A stretch of DNA of 35,568 nucleotides from a virus. The notes beneath the pieces are model-generated. The model was given only the letters and a program-made list of their open reading frames with translations, was not told the origin of the DNA and searched no databases. How positions within the stretch are numbered: the first letter of the stretch is position 1; each line of letters starts with the position of its first letter. Location of the stretch: the IMG/VR virus record IMGVR_UViG_3300035181_000428, positions 1 through 35,568 of that record; one strand, given 5' to 3'. Of this stretch, positions 15,030 to 24,900 are shown piece after piece. The position numbers were made by a program, and so were the translations under genes.

Positions 15030-15599
15030 ATGGCGATAGCATCATTTTTAAAACCACAAGACATACTAAGTCAAAATCTTCGTGTGTCTACGGCTGGTAT
15101 TGATGAAGTTCAATATTACAGCCCTGCTGGGTATCGTCGTATGGAGCAAGTTTTCAAAGGTGATCAGGATGGTCAACTAACAACTGTGATGTTCCCAAAA
15201 GCATCTATAGAGATTTTGTTGATGATGGAAGAAGCGTGGTGGCCCTCATACATTACTAAAGCAGCGAAAACAACGTTGTGGGCAGTTAGTGCGACTGGGC
15301 AACTTATTACGGGTTTCAAACCAGAGAGTATAGTTAAAACTAATCAATGGATGATTGAACTTGAGACTTACCTTGTGGTAGCTAAGTTCTACGAGACTCT
15401 TGTAAACGACAATGCTAACATCAATGAGAAGGATAAATTTAATTGGCAGATTGCTCGTGAAAGATTTCAAGCACGCTGGAATGACTGTATGCAGGCTTCA
15501 CATTTCTATGATGTGAACAACGACGGTTTGATCAGTAAGATTGAAGAAAATAACGACATGGACATCAATTATTACAGTGCTGATAGGAGATACTTCTAA
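15030..15599 (+). CDS. Head-tail connector-like protein with EF-hand-type loop
   Basis: A 189-residue protein directly after the capsid gene, the usual place for the adaptor that docks onto the portal. Near the C-terminus residues 161-172 read DVNNDGLISKIE. This fits the calcium-binding EF-hand loop at every ligand position (Asp1, Asn3, Asp5, Gly6, Ile8, Ser9, Glu12). A single loop could bind calcium or be paired in an oligomer. The rest is helical and contains several tryptophans. GGAG precedes the ATG; its stop overlaps the next start. The connector role is inferred from position. Confidence 0.65.
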   Translation: MAIASFLKPQDILSQNLRVSTAGIDEVQYYSPAGYRRMEQVFKGDQDGQLTTVMFPKASIEILLMMEEAWWPSYITKAAKTTLWAVSATGQLITGFKPESIVKTNQWMIELETYLVVAKFYETLVNDNANINEKDKFNWQIARERFQARWNDCMQASHFYDVNNDGLISKIEENNDMDINYYSADRRYF

Positions 15600-16003
15600 T
15601 GCCTCTGGTCCAAACAGATGTGATTGCATCAACATTAGCTGCAAATCTTTATGATAAAGGTTTGGATTTGGAAGTCTTTACTGAATTTCCAACTGATGAA
15701 GAAAGTACATCTGAAGGATTATATGTTGCGAGATTCTACCAAGAAGATCGCAAAGCACTTAGCATTACCTTAGGAACGACTGGCAGTACATACAATATCA
15801 CTGACAGGTTAGAGATGTATTTAATTGAAGGGCAACTCAACTACAATGTTGATAGCTTTTTGAATGCTGTTTCTGACTTTGTTGATGACGCGATATTTGT
15901 GAATTACTTTAAACGGGAATACACAGTAGAGCAGTTATACAGAAAAAACAATGAGAGTTATCGGATTATCTTTAGTCTAACCAGACTTCAAATTTTAAAA
16001 TAA
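15599..16003 (+). CDS. Putative tail terminator or head-tail joining protein
   Basis: A 134-residue protein whose ATG overlaps the previous stop (TAATG). It lies between the connector gene and the tail tube gene, where tail terminator or completion proteins are normally encoded. The sequence suggests mixed alpha/beta structure with a long acidic N-terminal half and a C-terminal strand IIFSLTRLQILK. No motif is decisive. Confidence 0.5.
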   Translation: MPLVQTDVIASTLAANLYDKGLDLEVFTEFPTDEESTSEGLYVARFYQEDRKALSITLGTTGSTYNITDRLEMYLIEGQLNYNVDSFLNAVSDFVDDAIFVNYFKREYTVEQLYRKNNESYRIIFSLTRLQILK

Positions 16004-16017
16004 AAAGGAAATAAATC

Positions 16018-16536
16018 ATGGCATTCATGAACCCAACCCCAGGCGTTGCGAATCTAGAAACAGTATTGGAAATAGATTATGCATCAGCCGCAACTGTAAC
16101 AGCTGGTGTTATCGCGTTGTCAGCAGGGAAAATTGTTGTACCAGCATTGACAAAACTTACTGTAAACACCAGCAATGGTGTGTATGAGTGGTCTCAATTA
16201 GACAGCCGTTCAAAACACGTTGTAGCTACCGTGTCTACTAACAGCATCGTTACTGATGTCGTTATGGATCGCGATGCATTCTTTGGCTTGACTAGTGCAA
16301 CCGCAGGATCGATGGCTAAAGCGGGCATTATGAAAGCACAGGGCGATAAAACACGTCTTGCTTTCAAAGTTCGTATCGACAGCCCAGCCGGCGACGGAAC
16401 AGGTGACACAATCAGTGGCTATGGCTACTTGACACAGTTGGCACCGTCTGTAACTGCTGACCAGCCAGTATGGCAAACACCAATCACGTTAGTGGTTGAT
16501 GGTGAGTTTACAATCACTGCTGCTGACTCTTTGTAA
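16018..16536 (+). CDS. Major tail tube protein
   Basis: A 172-residue, beta-rich, Ala/Thr/Val-rich protein with a good AAAGGA site, located upstream of the G/GT chaperones. It is followed by two strong hairpins, as expected for a highly transcribed tube subunit. Length and composition fit siphovirus tube proteins, which stack as hexameric rings around the tape measure. No specific family motif was recognised, so the call rests on gene order, composition and the terminators. Confidence 0.7.
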   Translation: MAFMNPTPGVANLETVLEIDYASAATVTAGVIALSAGKIVVPALTKLTVNTSNGVYEWSQLDSRSKHVVATVSTNSIVTDVVMDRDAFFGLTSATAGSMAKAGIMKAQGDKTRLAFKVRIDSPAGDGTGDTISGYGYLTQLAPSVTADQPVWQTPITLVVDGEFTITAADSL

Positions 16537-16543
16537 AAAGTTA

Positions 16544-16561
16544 GTCCTATTACCTTAGGAC
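16544..16561 (+). terminator. First hairpin after the tail tube gene
   Basis: GTCCTA (16544-16549) pairs with TAGGAC (16556-16561) across six bases. It has no T-run of its own and probably works with the hairpin that follows. Confidence 0.5.
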
Positions 16562-16567
16562 CTGATC

Positions 16568-16595
16568 AAGGATACCCTGAAAAGTATCCTTTTTC
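16568..16595 (+). terminator. Rho-independent terminator after the tail tube gene
   Basis: AAGGATAC (16568-16575) pairs perfectly with GTATCCTT (16584-16591), loop of eight bases, followed by TTTTC. It would cut transcription between the abundant tube protein and the chaperones that are needed in small amounts. Confidence 0.8.
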
Positions 16596-16603
16596 TACGA
16601 CGA

Positions 16604-16611
16604 CTAAATAC
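16604..16611 (+). promoter_or_regulatory. Octamer CTAAATAC before the tail chaperone operon
   Basis: CTAAATAC sits just downstream of the terminator at 16568-16595 and 27 bases before the GTG start at 16639, exactly where a new transcript would have to begin. Confidence 0.45.
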
Positions 16612-16638
16612 TAATGAGACGATTAAAGGATTTAAACT

Positions 16639-16830
16639 GTGAACATTTTAGACAACAAGTCTACAGTTGAGGTATTAGATTCGCTGCTTGGTGAGATTGC
16701 CAAATCAAGCAATGAAATTAAATGTGCCCAACAAGACATAAACAAAATGCAGAATAGAGTTTCTTTTGCTATAGTTCTTATTAACGAACTAAAGCAACGA
16801 GAGGCAAAAAGTAAAACTAAAGGAGATTAA
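16639..16830 (+). CDS. Small helical hypothetical protein, 63 aa
   Basis: A GTG start with AAAGGA (16625-16630) eight bases before it. The 63-residue product is likely one long amphipathic helix or coiled coil with a basic C-terminus (KQREAKSKTKGD). It ends three bases before the G gene. It may be a tail-assembly accessory; no family recognised. Confidence 0.65.
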   Translation: MNILDNKSTVEVLDSLLGEIAKSSNEIKCAQQDINKMQNRVSFAIVLINELKQREAKSKTKGD

Positions 16831-16833
16831 TAG

Positions 16834-17145
16834 ATGAAACTTACAGAACTAGCCAGCACACCAGTGCTAACCAAGATAGTATTAGATGATGCTGACACGA
16901 TTGAAGAATTTGGTGAAGCATTAGACTTCTATACCCACTTACCAATCCCACTTGATGTATTTTTGAAGTTCCAGATGAGAGAGTCTATGGACTTAACTTC
17001 TACTGTAGCAATTTTAAAAGATGTCATCTTAGATGAGGACGGCAAACAGGTTATGGCGGATGGTAAAGTATTGCCAGTTACAGTATTGCTTCGTGCAGTT
17101 ACTAAATTGACATCAGAATTGGGAAAGTCACAGGGGAGGAGTTAG
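16834..17145 (+). CDS. G: Tail assembly chaperone, G-like
   Basis: The 103-residue protein is the frame-zero product of a lambda-type G/GT pair. It is acidic and helical and ends at TAG 17143-17145. Near its end, GGGAAAG (17121-17127) is positioned as G-GGA-AAG, the same slippery heptamer used in lambda gene G. In lambda, the G protein binds the tape measure and is absent from virions. Position just upstream of the tape measure and the slippery site make the call solid even though the sequence itself is not diagnostic. Confidence 0.85.
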   Translation: MKLTELASTPVLTKIVLDDADTIEEFGEALDFYTHLPIPLDVFLKFQMRESMDLTSTVAILKDVILDEDGKQVMADGKVLPVTVLLRAVTKLTSELGKSQGRS

Positions 17146-17381
17146 ATCCTGAATCAACTGAAGTAGCAGTATGCGTAATTCTTGATAAGATGGGGCAGCG
17201 TTATAGCATGTTGCCTTCACAAGTATTACAAAATGCATCTACTTTAGATTTCAAGATTATGGATATTTCGGATAGTTATATTAACTATAAGCGATATGTC
17301 CAGGAACATGGTCGTCCACCACCTCCGACGCTTAACGTAGACCAAATGAAAGCATTGATGACAAAGGTGAAACAAAAATGA
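16834..17381 (+). CDS. GT: Tail assembly chaperone fusion GT, by programmed -1 frameshift
   Basis: Slipping back one base at GGGAAAG (17121-17127) joins the first 98 codons of G to an open frame from 17127 to the stop at 17379-17381, giving about 182 residues. The -1 frame is open from 17106 (a TAA lies at 17103-17105), so the window in which the shift must occur contains this heptamer. The downstream part, including MGQRYSMLPSQVLQ, matches the style of T domains that recruit tail tube subunits. The frame from 17190 is therefore not an independent gene. The T part ends overlapping the next ATG. Confidence 0.85.
17121..17127 (+). promoter_or_regulatory. Slippery heptamer GGGAAAG for -1 frameshifting
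   Basis: The heptamer is in the correct register (codons GGA AAG re-pair as GGG AAA). It is identical to the lambda G-T site. Confidence 0.9.
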
Positions 17382-17674
17382 CAGTAAACTTTGACATGTC
17401 AGGACTAACTAAAAAGTTCAAAGACGCAGCAGCCGTTAAACGAGAGGTTATGAAACCTGCGTTTGATTTCTTTGTCAAGACAACACCTATTCGCTCAGGG
17501 AATGCTCGCTCTAAGACTACCTTAAATAATGATGTAATTGATGCAAACTATCCGTATGCTGGTAAACTCGATTCAGGTTACAGTAAGCAAGCACCAAAAG
17601 GTATGACTGAACCTGCGTTAAAAGAGTTAACTAGGTTAGTCAAACTTTACATCAACAGAATAGGGAACAAATAA
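17378..17674 (+). CDS. HK97 gp10-like tail completion protein
   Basis: A 98-residue basic protein. Residues around 35-60 (TPIRSGNARSKTTLN, then YPYAGKLDSGYSKQAPKGM) match the hallmark of gp10-like neck proteins, T-P-x-R-x-G-x-x-R followed by Y-A-x-x-L-x-x-G. Such proteins usually connect head completion to the tail. Here the gene lies between the GT cassette and the tape measure rather than among the connector genes. ATG 17378 overlaps the GT stop. Confidence 0.65.
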   Translation: MTVNFDMSGLTKKFKDAAAVKREVMKPAFDFFVKTTPIRSGNARSKTTLNNDVIDANYPYAGKLDSGYSKQAPKGMTEPALKELTRLVKLYINRIGNK

Positions 17675-17675
17675 T

Positions 17676-20666
17676 ATGGCTGATATCTCCGCCTCGCTTA
17701 TATTAGACGACAGTCAATACGTATCACGCATAGCTGCGGCTCAAGCAGCAGCATCTGCTCTAGGTAGTAAATTAACGGCTGCTGGTAAAGACGGCAAAGA
17801 AGCATTTAATCACCTAGCAGAAGCTGCTGAGTCACTTAAATCTAAAATGGAAGGTTTGGGTGCGGCGATTGTCGGTATTGGATTGGCTGAGTTTGTTAAA
17901 TCAAGTCTCGAATCAGTTTCCGTAATGGTTGACCTTGCTAACACGGTAGGTGTTTCAACCCAAGCGATGATGGAATTTAACCTAGCAGGATTAGCTGCTG
18001 GTAAATCTGGTGAAGATGTAGCAAATATGATGCAGAAGATGAATCTTGCTGCACAAAATGCTGCTGAAGGTAATACTAAGGCACGGTCAGCACTCAATGA
18101 GCTGGGTCTGACTAACGAATACTTACGCACACATACTACAGAAGAAGCATTCCGTAAAACAGCGATTGCATTAGCAGCGATTGAGAACCCAGCTCAACGA
18201 GCAGCTCTTGCTCTTGAAGCAACTGGTAAAGGTGGAACTAAGGTTGATTGGAAAGATCTTGCTGGTAACATTGACAAATACACTGGCTCACAAAAAGACG
18301 CCGCTGAAGCAACTGAAGCTGCTAAGAAGATCATGGATGAGATTGCGATTAAGGCACAAGAGGTTAAAAACCAATTTGTCTTACTAGCGAAACCGATTCT
18401 TGAATTTACAGCACCGCTGATGGACGGTATGCAAGGTGCAAAAGTAGCAGCCTATGGGCTAGCAGGTGCTATGACCTTGTTTGCCACGTCAGGAGCGATT
18501 GTCGCTCTTAACACAATTAAAAATGCTGTTTTGTCACTTGCTACTACATTTGGGTTAGGTGGAACTGCATCGAGACTTGAAGCGGCTGCTCTTGTAGCTA
18601 ATACTGATGCGACAGTAGCTAATGCTGCTGCTAAAGCTGCTGCGCTTAAAGCACAGATAGCATCCTATGAAATGTCAATTGCTAATGCTCGTGCAACTAT
18701 CGCGGCTGCGGCTGCTGATGGTGCGTCTGCGGTTAGTGCAGCAGAATTAAGTGCCGCTCGCCGCGTATTGTATATTACTGAAACAAGATTGACGCAAGTC
18801 CGTGCTGAATTGGCTGGTGTTACTGCTACTTTATCAGCAGCAGAAGGAGCGGCGGCAGTTACTACTGGCACATTAGCAACCGCAGAGACAGTAGGAACAG
18901 GGGCTACAATTAGATTTGCTGCTGCTTGGAACACATTAAAAACAGCGATTGTAACTACACTTGGCCCTATTGGATTAGCAATAACCGCGGCAACAGCAGC
19001 ATTTAGTGGGTTAGATGCCTTATTTGGTTCTGAGCACGGTGTTCTTAGGTCAGGGGGTGATCATTCTGGTGCTAACTTTATTTCAGATATGCTTGGCATC
19101 ACAGATCGAGCAGGAGATGAGGCAGCAAAGAAAGCATTAGAAGAAAAAAAGAAAGTAGAAGATGCTTTAAAGAAAGGATCTCCAGGTGAAGCCCCAGTAA
19201 CCTCTACAGTGCAGATTGATGTAAATGCAGCAGCTATACAGGGACTTAAGAATCAGACTGATGTTCTTCGCTTGAACAACAAGTTAGCAGTTGATAGACT
19301 CACTCTTGAAACTTCTTTAGCAGATAAATCTGATGTAGTTAGAACTTCTGAATTAGCTGCTTTTGATGCTAAGGCAAAGAAACAACAAGAAGAGTTGAGA
19401 ATTTCTGGTCAAATCAAAACGCTTAACATCGAGATTTCAAATGCGAATAAACTTGGTGACACTGAAAAGGCTAAAGGTTTAGGAGCTCAAGTAAATGCTC
19501 TCAAACAGCAAGATGCTCTATACATAAATCAAGTCGACTTGATTGCCAAAGGAACTGCTGAACTTACCAAAGCAACTAATGCACAAAAAATGAAGATGTA
19601 TTATGTTGAACTTGAAACAAAGATGCTGTCTGAGGTAGCAAACATAAATGATCAGATTGCTGAATCAACAATGACTGGCAACGAAAAGAAGATTGATGCT
19701 ATCAACAAACAAGTTCGTGCTGCGGTAGATGGTGCTATTAAAATTCGTGAAGCACAGGCGGGTGGTAGCATATCAGATGAAGAGAAGAAATCTATTACTC
19801 AAGAAGTAACGACTAAATTTAAACCGCAAGTTAACGCCCAAGTAGAGTTAAACAAGGCTGAAGAAGCAGGTAAGATTCGCGTGTATTACGAAGACGAAGC
19901 ATTTAAGATTGCTGCTAATATGCGTGACTTAAAGAGATCGACTGATGAACTTACCATGACTAACGATGAGATCAAATTGAACGCTATTAGACGGCAAGCT
20001 GATACTGAAATTGATGCTTACATTAAGATGCGAGCCGAGTCTATTGGTATAGTAGCAGCGGAACAAGAGCGTGCCGCAGTGTCTGAAAAAATCAATGGAT
20101 TACATGCTGGCGAGTTAACGGGTATGCAAAAACTTATTGATAAGTCTCGAGAATTTAGCACTGGTTGGACTAAAGCGTGGAAAGATTATAACGATGCTGC
20201 TACGAACGCATCTGCTAGAGCAAGCGACATGTTCAACACTTTTAGTCAGACATTTGAATCAGCATTTGATCAGATGGTTCGCACTGGTAAAGTATCTTGG
20301 AATTCGCTGTTACAAGACATGGTAGCATCGATGATGAAATCGGATATCAAGCGACTATTTGCTGATCTGACAGCACCAACTGCTGGTGGTAGTTCAAACA
20401 TTCTTAAATCTATTGGAAGTTTGTTCCATGCATCTGGTGGTGATATACCTGCTGGGGAAGTAGGTGTTGTAGGTGAAGTTCGACCTGAAATGGTAACTGG
20501 GCCAGCACGAGTAAGCCCAACAAATGGAAGTGGTGGGGCAACTAATGTTACCTACCATATAAATGCGGTTGATGCTAAGTCATTCCAACAGTTAGTTGCG
20601 TCTGATCCAAGTTTCATATACGCTGTATCACTTAAAGGGCAAAGAATGTTGCCTGGAGGAGCATAA
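17676..20666 (+). CDS. Tail tape measure protein
   Basis: At 996 residues this is the length-determining protein of the tail. It has an Ala-rich helical N-terminus and hydrophobic segments near 255-290 and 425-445 that could become membrane-inserting after DNA injection starts. Long coiled coils (about 500-830) follow. The C-terminal domain (AFDQMVRTGKVSWNSLLQDM near 868-887) resembles the lambda tape measure C-terminal domain. The end, GEVGVVGEVRPEMVTGP, is a common tape-measure closing motif. At about 1.5 angstrom per residue a tail near 150 nm is expected (inference). A weak AGGGA site precedes the ATG, and the stop overlaps the next start. Confidence 0.9.
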   Translation: MADISASLILDDSQYVSRIAAAQAAASALGSKLTAAGKDGKEAFNHLAEAAESLKSKMEGLGAAIVGIGLAEFVKSSLESVSVMVDLANTVGVSTQAMMEFNLAGLAAGKSGEDVANMMQKMNLAAQNAAEGNTKARSALNELGLTNEYLRTHTTEEAFRKTAIALAAIENPAQRAALALEATGKGGTKVDWKDLAGNIDKYTGSQKDAAEATEAAKKIMDEIAIKAQEVKNQFVLLAKPILEFTAPLMDGMQGAKVAAYGLAGAMTLFATSGAIVALNTIKNAVLSLATTFGLGGTASRLEAAALVANTDATVANAAAKAAALKAQIASYEMSIANARATIAAAAADGASAVSAAELSAARRVLYITETRLTQVRAELAGVTATLSAAEGAAAVTTGTLATAETVGTGATIRFAAAWNTLKTAIVTTLGPIGLAITAATAAFSGLDALFGSEHGVLRSGGDHSGANFISDMLGITDRAGDEAAKKALEEKKKVEDALKKGSPGEAPVTSTVQIDVNAAAIQGLKNQTDVLRLNNKLAVDRLTLETSLADKSDVVRTSELAAFDAKAKKQQEELRISGQIKTLNIEISNANKLGDTEKAKGLGAQVNALKQQDALYINQVDLIAKGTAELTKATNAQKMKMYYVELETKMLSEVANINDQIAESTMTGNEKKIDAINKQVRAAVDGAIKIREAQAGGSISDEEKKSITQEVTTKFKPQVNAQVELNKAEEAGKIRVYYEDEAFKIAANMRDLKRSTDELTMTNDEIKLNAIRRQADTEIDAYIKMRAESIGIVAAEQERAAVSEKINGLHAGELTGMQKLIDKSREFSTGWTKAWKDYNDAATNASARASDMFNTFSQTFESAFDQMVRTGKVSWNSLLQDMVASMMKSDIKRLFADLTAPTAGGSSNILKSIGSLFHASGGDIPAGEVGVVGEVRPEMVTGPARVSPTNGSGGATNVTYHINAVDAKSFQQLVASDPSFIYAVSLKGQRMLPGGA

Positions 20667-21253
20667 TGACAACATCAGTATTTCAATGGATAGTAGATAA
20701 CGCGGTTGACCTATCAATCAACAAGCGAGCAGTGGTTGCCCAAACAGTATCACGAGACCAAACGGTTCGTGCAACCTCACGAGGCGGTCAAATTTGGAGA
20801 TTTACTATAACTCCATCATCTGGTATCACATGGGTGGATAGTCGTCCATATATTGAACTGTTAGATAAAGCAGATAGATTTACTCCAGGAACTATTACTT
20901 TTGGTAATAATCCAGGGCTATCGTATCTGTTTGGAGCACAAACGACAACACCACCATCATCAGCATCATGGACGCAAGGATCAGATGCGGTAACACTTAG
21001 CGGTGGCTCGCTTATAACGGGTGACCTCATTCAGTTTGGTGCTAACTCAAGAGTTTACTCTGCTGCCACCTCCGGGACTGCTATAACTTTAAATCGTCCC
21101 GCACTTGATGTGTCTGGATCTGGATCAGTGGTAGTAGGAGCAAATTGTGCTTTTAAAATTATCTGCACGCAGTTTCCAGAATGGAGAATAGACCCAACTG
21201 ATCGGTGCGTTAAGTGGAGCGGCTCTTTTGTATTCTTTGAGGAATTAGCATAA
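20666..21253 (+). CDS. Distal tail or minor tail protein
   Basis: A 195-residue, beta-rich protein directly after the tape measure. GGAGG lies before the ATG, which overlaps the previous stop. It starts MTTSVFQWIVDNAVDLSINKR and has a Thr/Ser/Gly-rich central strand region (about 85-165). Gene order (tape measure, this gene, hub, TipJ) suggests it forms the tail-tip ring that joins tube and hub. No motif is decisive. Confidence 0.6.
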   Translation: MTTSVFQWIVDNAVDLSINKRAVVAQTVSRDQTVRATSRGGQIWRFTITPSSGITWVDSRPYIELLDKADRFTPGTITFGNNPGLSYLFGAQTTTPPSSASWTQGSDAVTLSGGSLITGDLIQFGANSRVYSAATSGTAITLNRPALDVSGSGSVVVGANCAFKIICTQFPEWRIDPTDRCVKWSGSFVFFEELA

Positions 21254-21918
21254 TGACAACAGCATTAGATTTAACGACTAAAACTGCTGTTCAACAATCT
21301 ACGTTTGTCAAAATGACAGTAATGGAGGGCGGTGCCCCTCTTATTATTCGAATGAGCTCGCACCAAGTTCCGTTTGCATTAACAGAAACTGACGGTTCAT
21401 CCTACACTTACCCAGCCGTAGGCAATTTGCTTGGTGTGTCACAGATCGCACAAGATGTTAAAGCATCGAACGGTGATGTCACAATCACTCTGTCTGGAAT
21501 CGGGAATAACTACATAGCAGACATTATTGCTAACCCAATTAAAGGTAGCCCAGTAGAGATTCGCAGAGCATTTTTTGATGTTAACGGACAATTTATCGCT
21601 ACAGCAGGCAACCCAGTTGTTGAGTTTTCAGGAGTGGTAAATAACTTTACGTTCAATGAAGATTGGGCTGACGGGGCAAAGCAATCAGTAACTATGACAG
21701 CATCGCTTGTTTGCAGTTCTATTATGTCAGTGCTAAAGAGAAAGGTAGCGGGTCGCAGAACTAATCAAGCAGAGCAATCTTATTGGTTTCCTGGTGATCA
21801 TAGTATGGATAGGGTTGGAGTTATTTCTGATACGATTTTTGACTTTGGTGGTACTACACCAAGTGCATCACCGTCAGCAACGCCTGGTCAGACTGCAACA
21901 AATACAGTCACAAAATAA
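21253..21918 (+). CDS. Tail-tip hub-like protein
   Basis: A 221-residue protein between the distal tail gene and the J-like gene, starting with overlap on the previous stop. It has a beta-rich body. Residues about 155-200 contain SLVCSSIMSVLKRKVAGRR and YWFPGDHSMDRV, a Cys and aromatic cluster common in tail-hub proteins next to TipJ in siphophages. The C-terminal tail is a Thr/Ser/Pro-rich linker. It probably forms part of the tail-tip baseplate; confidence is moderate. Confidence 0.6.
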   Translation: MTTALDLTTKTAVQQSTFVKMTVMEGGAPLIIRMSSHQVPFALTETDGSSYTYPAVGNLLGVSQIAQDVKASNGDVTITLSGIGNNYIADIIANPIKGSPVEIRRAFFDVNGQFIATAGNPVVEFSGVVNNFTFNEDWADGAKQSVTMTASLVCSSIMSVLKRKVAGRRTNQAEQSYWFPGDHSMDRVGVISDTIFDFGGTTPSASPSATPGQTATNTVTK

Positions 21919-21934
21919 AAAAGGATAACAGATT

Positions 21935-24900
21935 ATGGGATGGTTAGACGCAATTGGGGCGGCCTTTAGTTGGCTAGGTGGAGAAGGATTTGGTGCTGCT
22001 CTAGCACGGATTGCTATTGGGCTTGGGATCAGCAAGTTACTTCAAAATAATCAAGAAAACGCAGCAAACGGTGCTTCATCATCTACACCACGCGGTCAAC
22101 GGCAACAAATTTCACCTGCAACTGACAATAAAGTTCCAGTAGCATATGGTGACTCTTATTTTTCTGGGACTATCACAGATGTTCAGTTAACTAATGCGAA
22201 TAAGCAAATGTTCGCTGTTTTAAATCTGTGTGAGAAAACAGGTGACATCTACTCTACTAATCCTGGCAATCCAGCGTCTCGGGCAATGTCTAGCATCACT
22301 ATTGATGACATTTACATTAGCAATCAGAAAGTTACGTTCATGGCAGACGGCACTACAGTTGACTATACGACTGATGATACCGGAGTGGTCGATACTAACT
22401 TACACGGGTTGGTAGGCATTTATCTGTATCAAGGTAGCAGCAATTCACCAATGCTGCCGTGTATTACTGGAACTACAACTCCTATAGCAGGCACCACCCC
22501 AGCCGCGGCATATTCCCTTATGCCTGGTTGGGATAATACTTACACTATGGAGAATTACATCTTTGCGGTAGTAGAGATGAATTATGATCCAAGCAAAGGT
22601 GCTCACACAATTCCGCAGATAAAGTTCCATGTCCGTAACACCATGAATAAGCCAGGTGATGTGCTTATTGATTACGCAACTAATTTAATGTATGGTGCTG
22701 GGCTAACAGAGGAAGCGATTGACCTTACCTCAATCACTAACCTAAACACATACAGCGATGAGTTAGTTACTTACGGCACTTATCCTGCTCAACCTCGCTA
22801 TAGAATTAACGGGTTGGTAAGAACTACAGAAACAGTCTTGACTGTTATGGAAAAGATCGCTGCTACTGCTGGTTCAGATATTAGCTACGATGTCAGCACT
22901 GGCAAGTGGGCTGTACTAACAAACAAGCCAGTCACTAAGACTTTAGATTTTAACGACAACAATATTATTGGGCAGATAAATCTTACTTCAAGCAACCTAG
23001 ATTCTTATTACAATCAGATTGAGGTTCAGTTTCCGTATGCGATTTTAAAAGACCAGTTTAACTATGTCAGAGTTAACTTACCTGCTGGTGACTTAAATCA
23101 AAACGAAAATCCTAATATGTATCAACTCACCCACGAGTTGACTAACAATTTAGTGCAGGCATCTATTCTTGCTAATTTAGATTTACGCCAATCACGAGAG
23201 GATTTGCTCGTAACGTTCAACACAGATTACAGCAAATATAATATTCAGATTGGTGATGTATTTGGTATCACTAACTCTGTTTATGGATGGACAGGCAAAC
23301 AGTTCAAAGTAATCCGTGTCAAGAAGACAGAGTCAGATGCAGGCCAGCTAACGGTTGAGATTACAGGGCTTGCTTATAATCCTTCTGTGTTTACAGTAAG
23401 CGACATAAGCACGTTTGTTCCAAGTACAGGTATTGGTCACTCTTTGCCATCGCTTAGTCCTATCGCTACCCCAGAAGCTCCGACTGTTAACACGACAACC
23501 ATATCATCACAACCAAGCATATCTATTACTGGTATCATACCTACTGGTGTGGTTACAGAGATGGAATTTTGGTACACAAAAGATACTGATCCAGTAGATG
23601 ATAATAGAAAATATACCATGCTCGGTGTTATGCGAGCAGAGAATAGTGGTCCGTTCCTGATTGGAGTAGCCACAGTATTTAAAACTGTTTTGCTCGCTAG
23701 TGGGACCTACTATTTTAAAGTTAGAGCAGTAAATGAGAGCGGCTCTAGTAAGTTCAGTCTACCTAGTGTAGCTACTCCTTACACTTATGTTCAGACTCCT
23801 GATGCATTACCGTATCATGTGCCAGTCGTAGATTCTACAGGTGCGGCTGTAGGTGGTATGTCACTAGGGTTGATGGCAGGATATTTAGCGACTAAGTTAA
23901 ACTGGTTTGGTCCTGGTGGTATCTTTAGTGGTAATGCTACTTTAGCATCTATATTTGGATTGAGTAATACTGATGCTGCTGCTATTGATAATGCAGTTAA
24001 CGCAGATACTGCCGCACAAAACGGCGTGACAGGAGCAGTTTCGACGGCTGATGCCGCTCAAGCAACAGCAACTAATGCTATGACTGCAGCAACAAACGCT
24101 GAGTCAGCAGCTTCTCAAGCAACCTCTGCCGCTGCCCAAGCAAGTGCTGATGCCGCGGCAGCAAAAGCAGCCGCTGAAGCGGTGGGTGGTGTTTTATCTC
24201 CGCATATTTCAGTAGAGGATGGTAAAGTATTTCCGTCTGTATTTGGTGATGGCCCAACTCCTGGTGCTAGCACTCATGCAGGTATCTTTACGCACGATAA
24301 TTTAGTGTTCTCAGGATCTCTACATACTCTGATGAAACCAGAGAATGTAGTTTCTGCAGCAACTACTTTAAAAGTTGAGATCACAGGTAAGATTCAAAAC
24401 TTTTATACGATTCCTGGATCAACTTCCTGGGCAAAACCACCTCTTTACACTCAAACCATAGTAGATAAGTTTGAATACAACTCTAAGCTATGTCTGTATT
24501 ATTCAACAGCAACTTATGCTGGTGGTGCGTTAGATGCCCAATCATGGTCTCCATGGACCCTAATTAATTGTGATAATGGAGTAAGAGGAACACCAGCAGG
24601 TTATCCAACATCAACGACTACTTACACAAATCCGTATGTTGATAATCCAGATTACATTGTTGATGAAATATATGATGTTGATGCTTTTGGGTTTGTTATT
24701 TTAGGCACAGCACAAAAATACGATCCTTTCAAACCAAATATTCCAGTAACAGTAACAACTTACGCTGATCGTGATACTCGACAAAAAGAATTATGGCTTA
24801 CTGTTGGTGGCAGCAAAGCATTTAGTGCTGGTACAAGCGACTTGATTACATTTGGAACATCGCCGTTTAACCTACCTTCAGGCACACCGTTTGCTGGGAA

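Noticed and set aside
17190-17381. Independent 63-residue gene between G and the gp10-like gene
   Set aside because: It has no ribosome-binding site, and its frame is open upstream to the GGGAAAG slippery site in exactly the -1 register, so it is the T part of the GT fusion.
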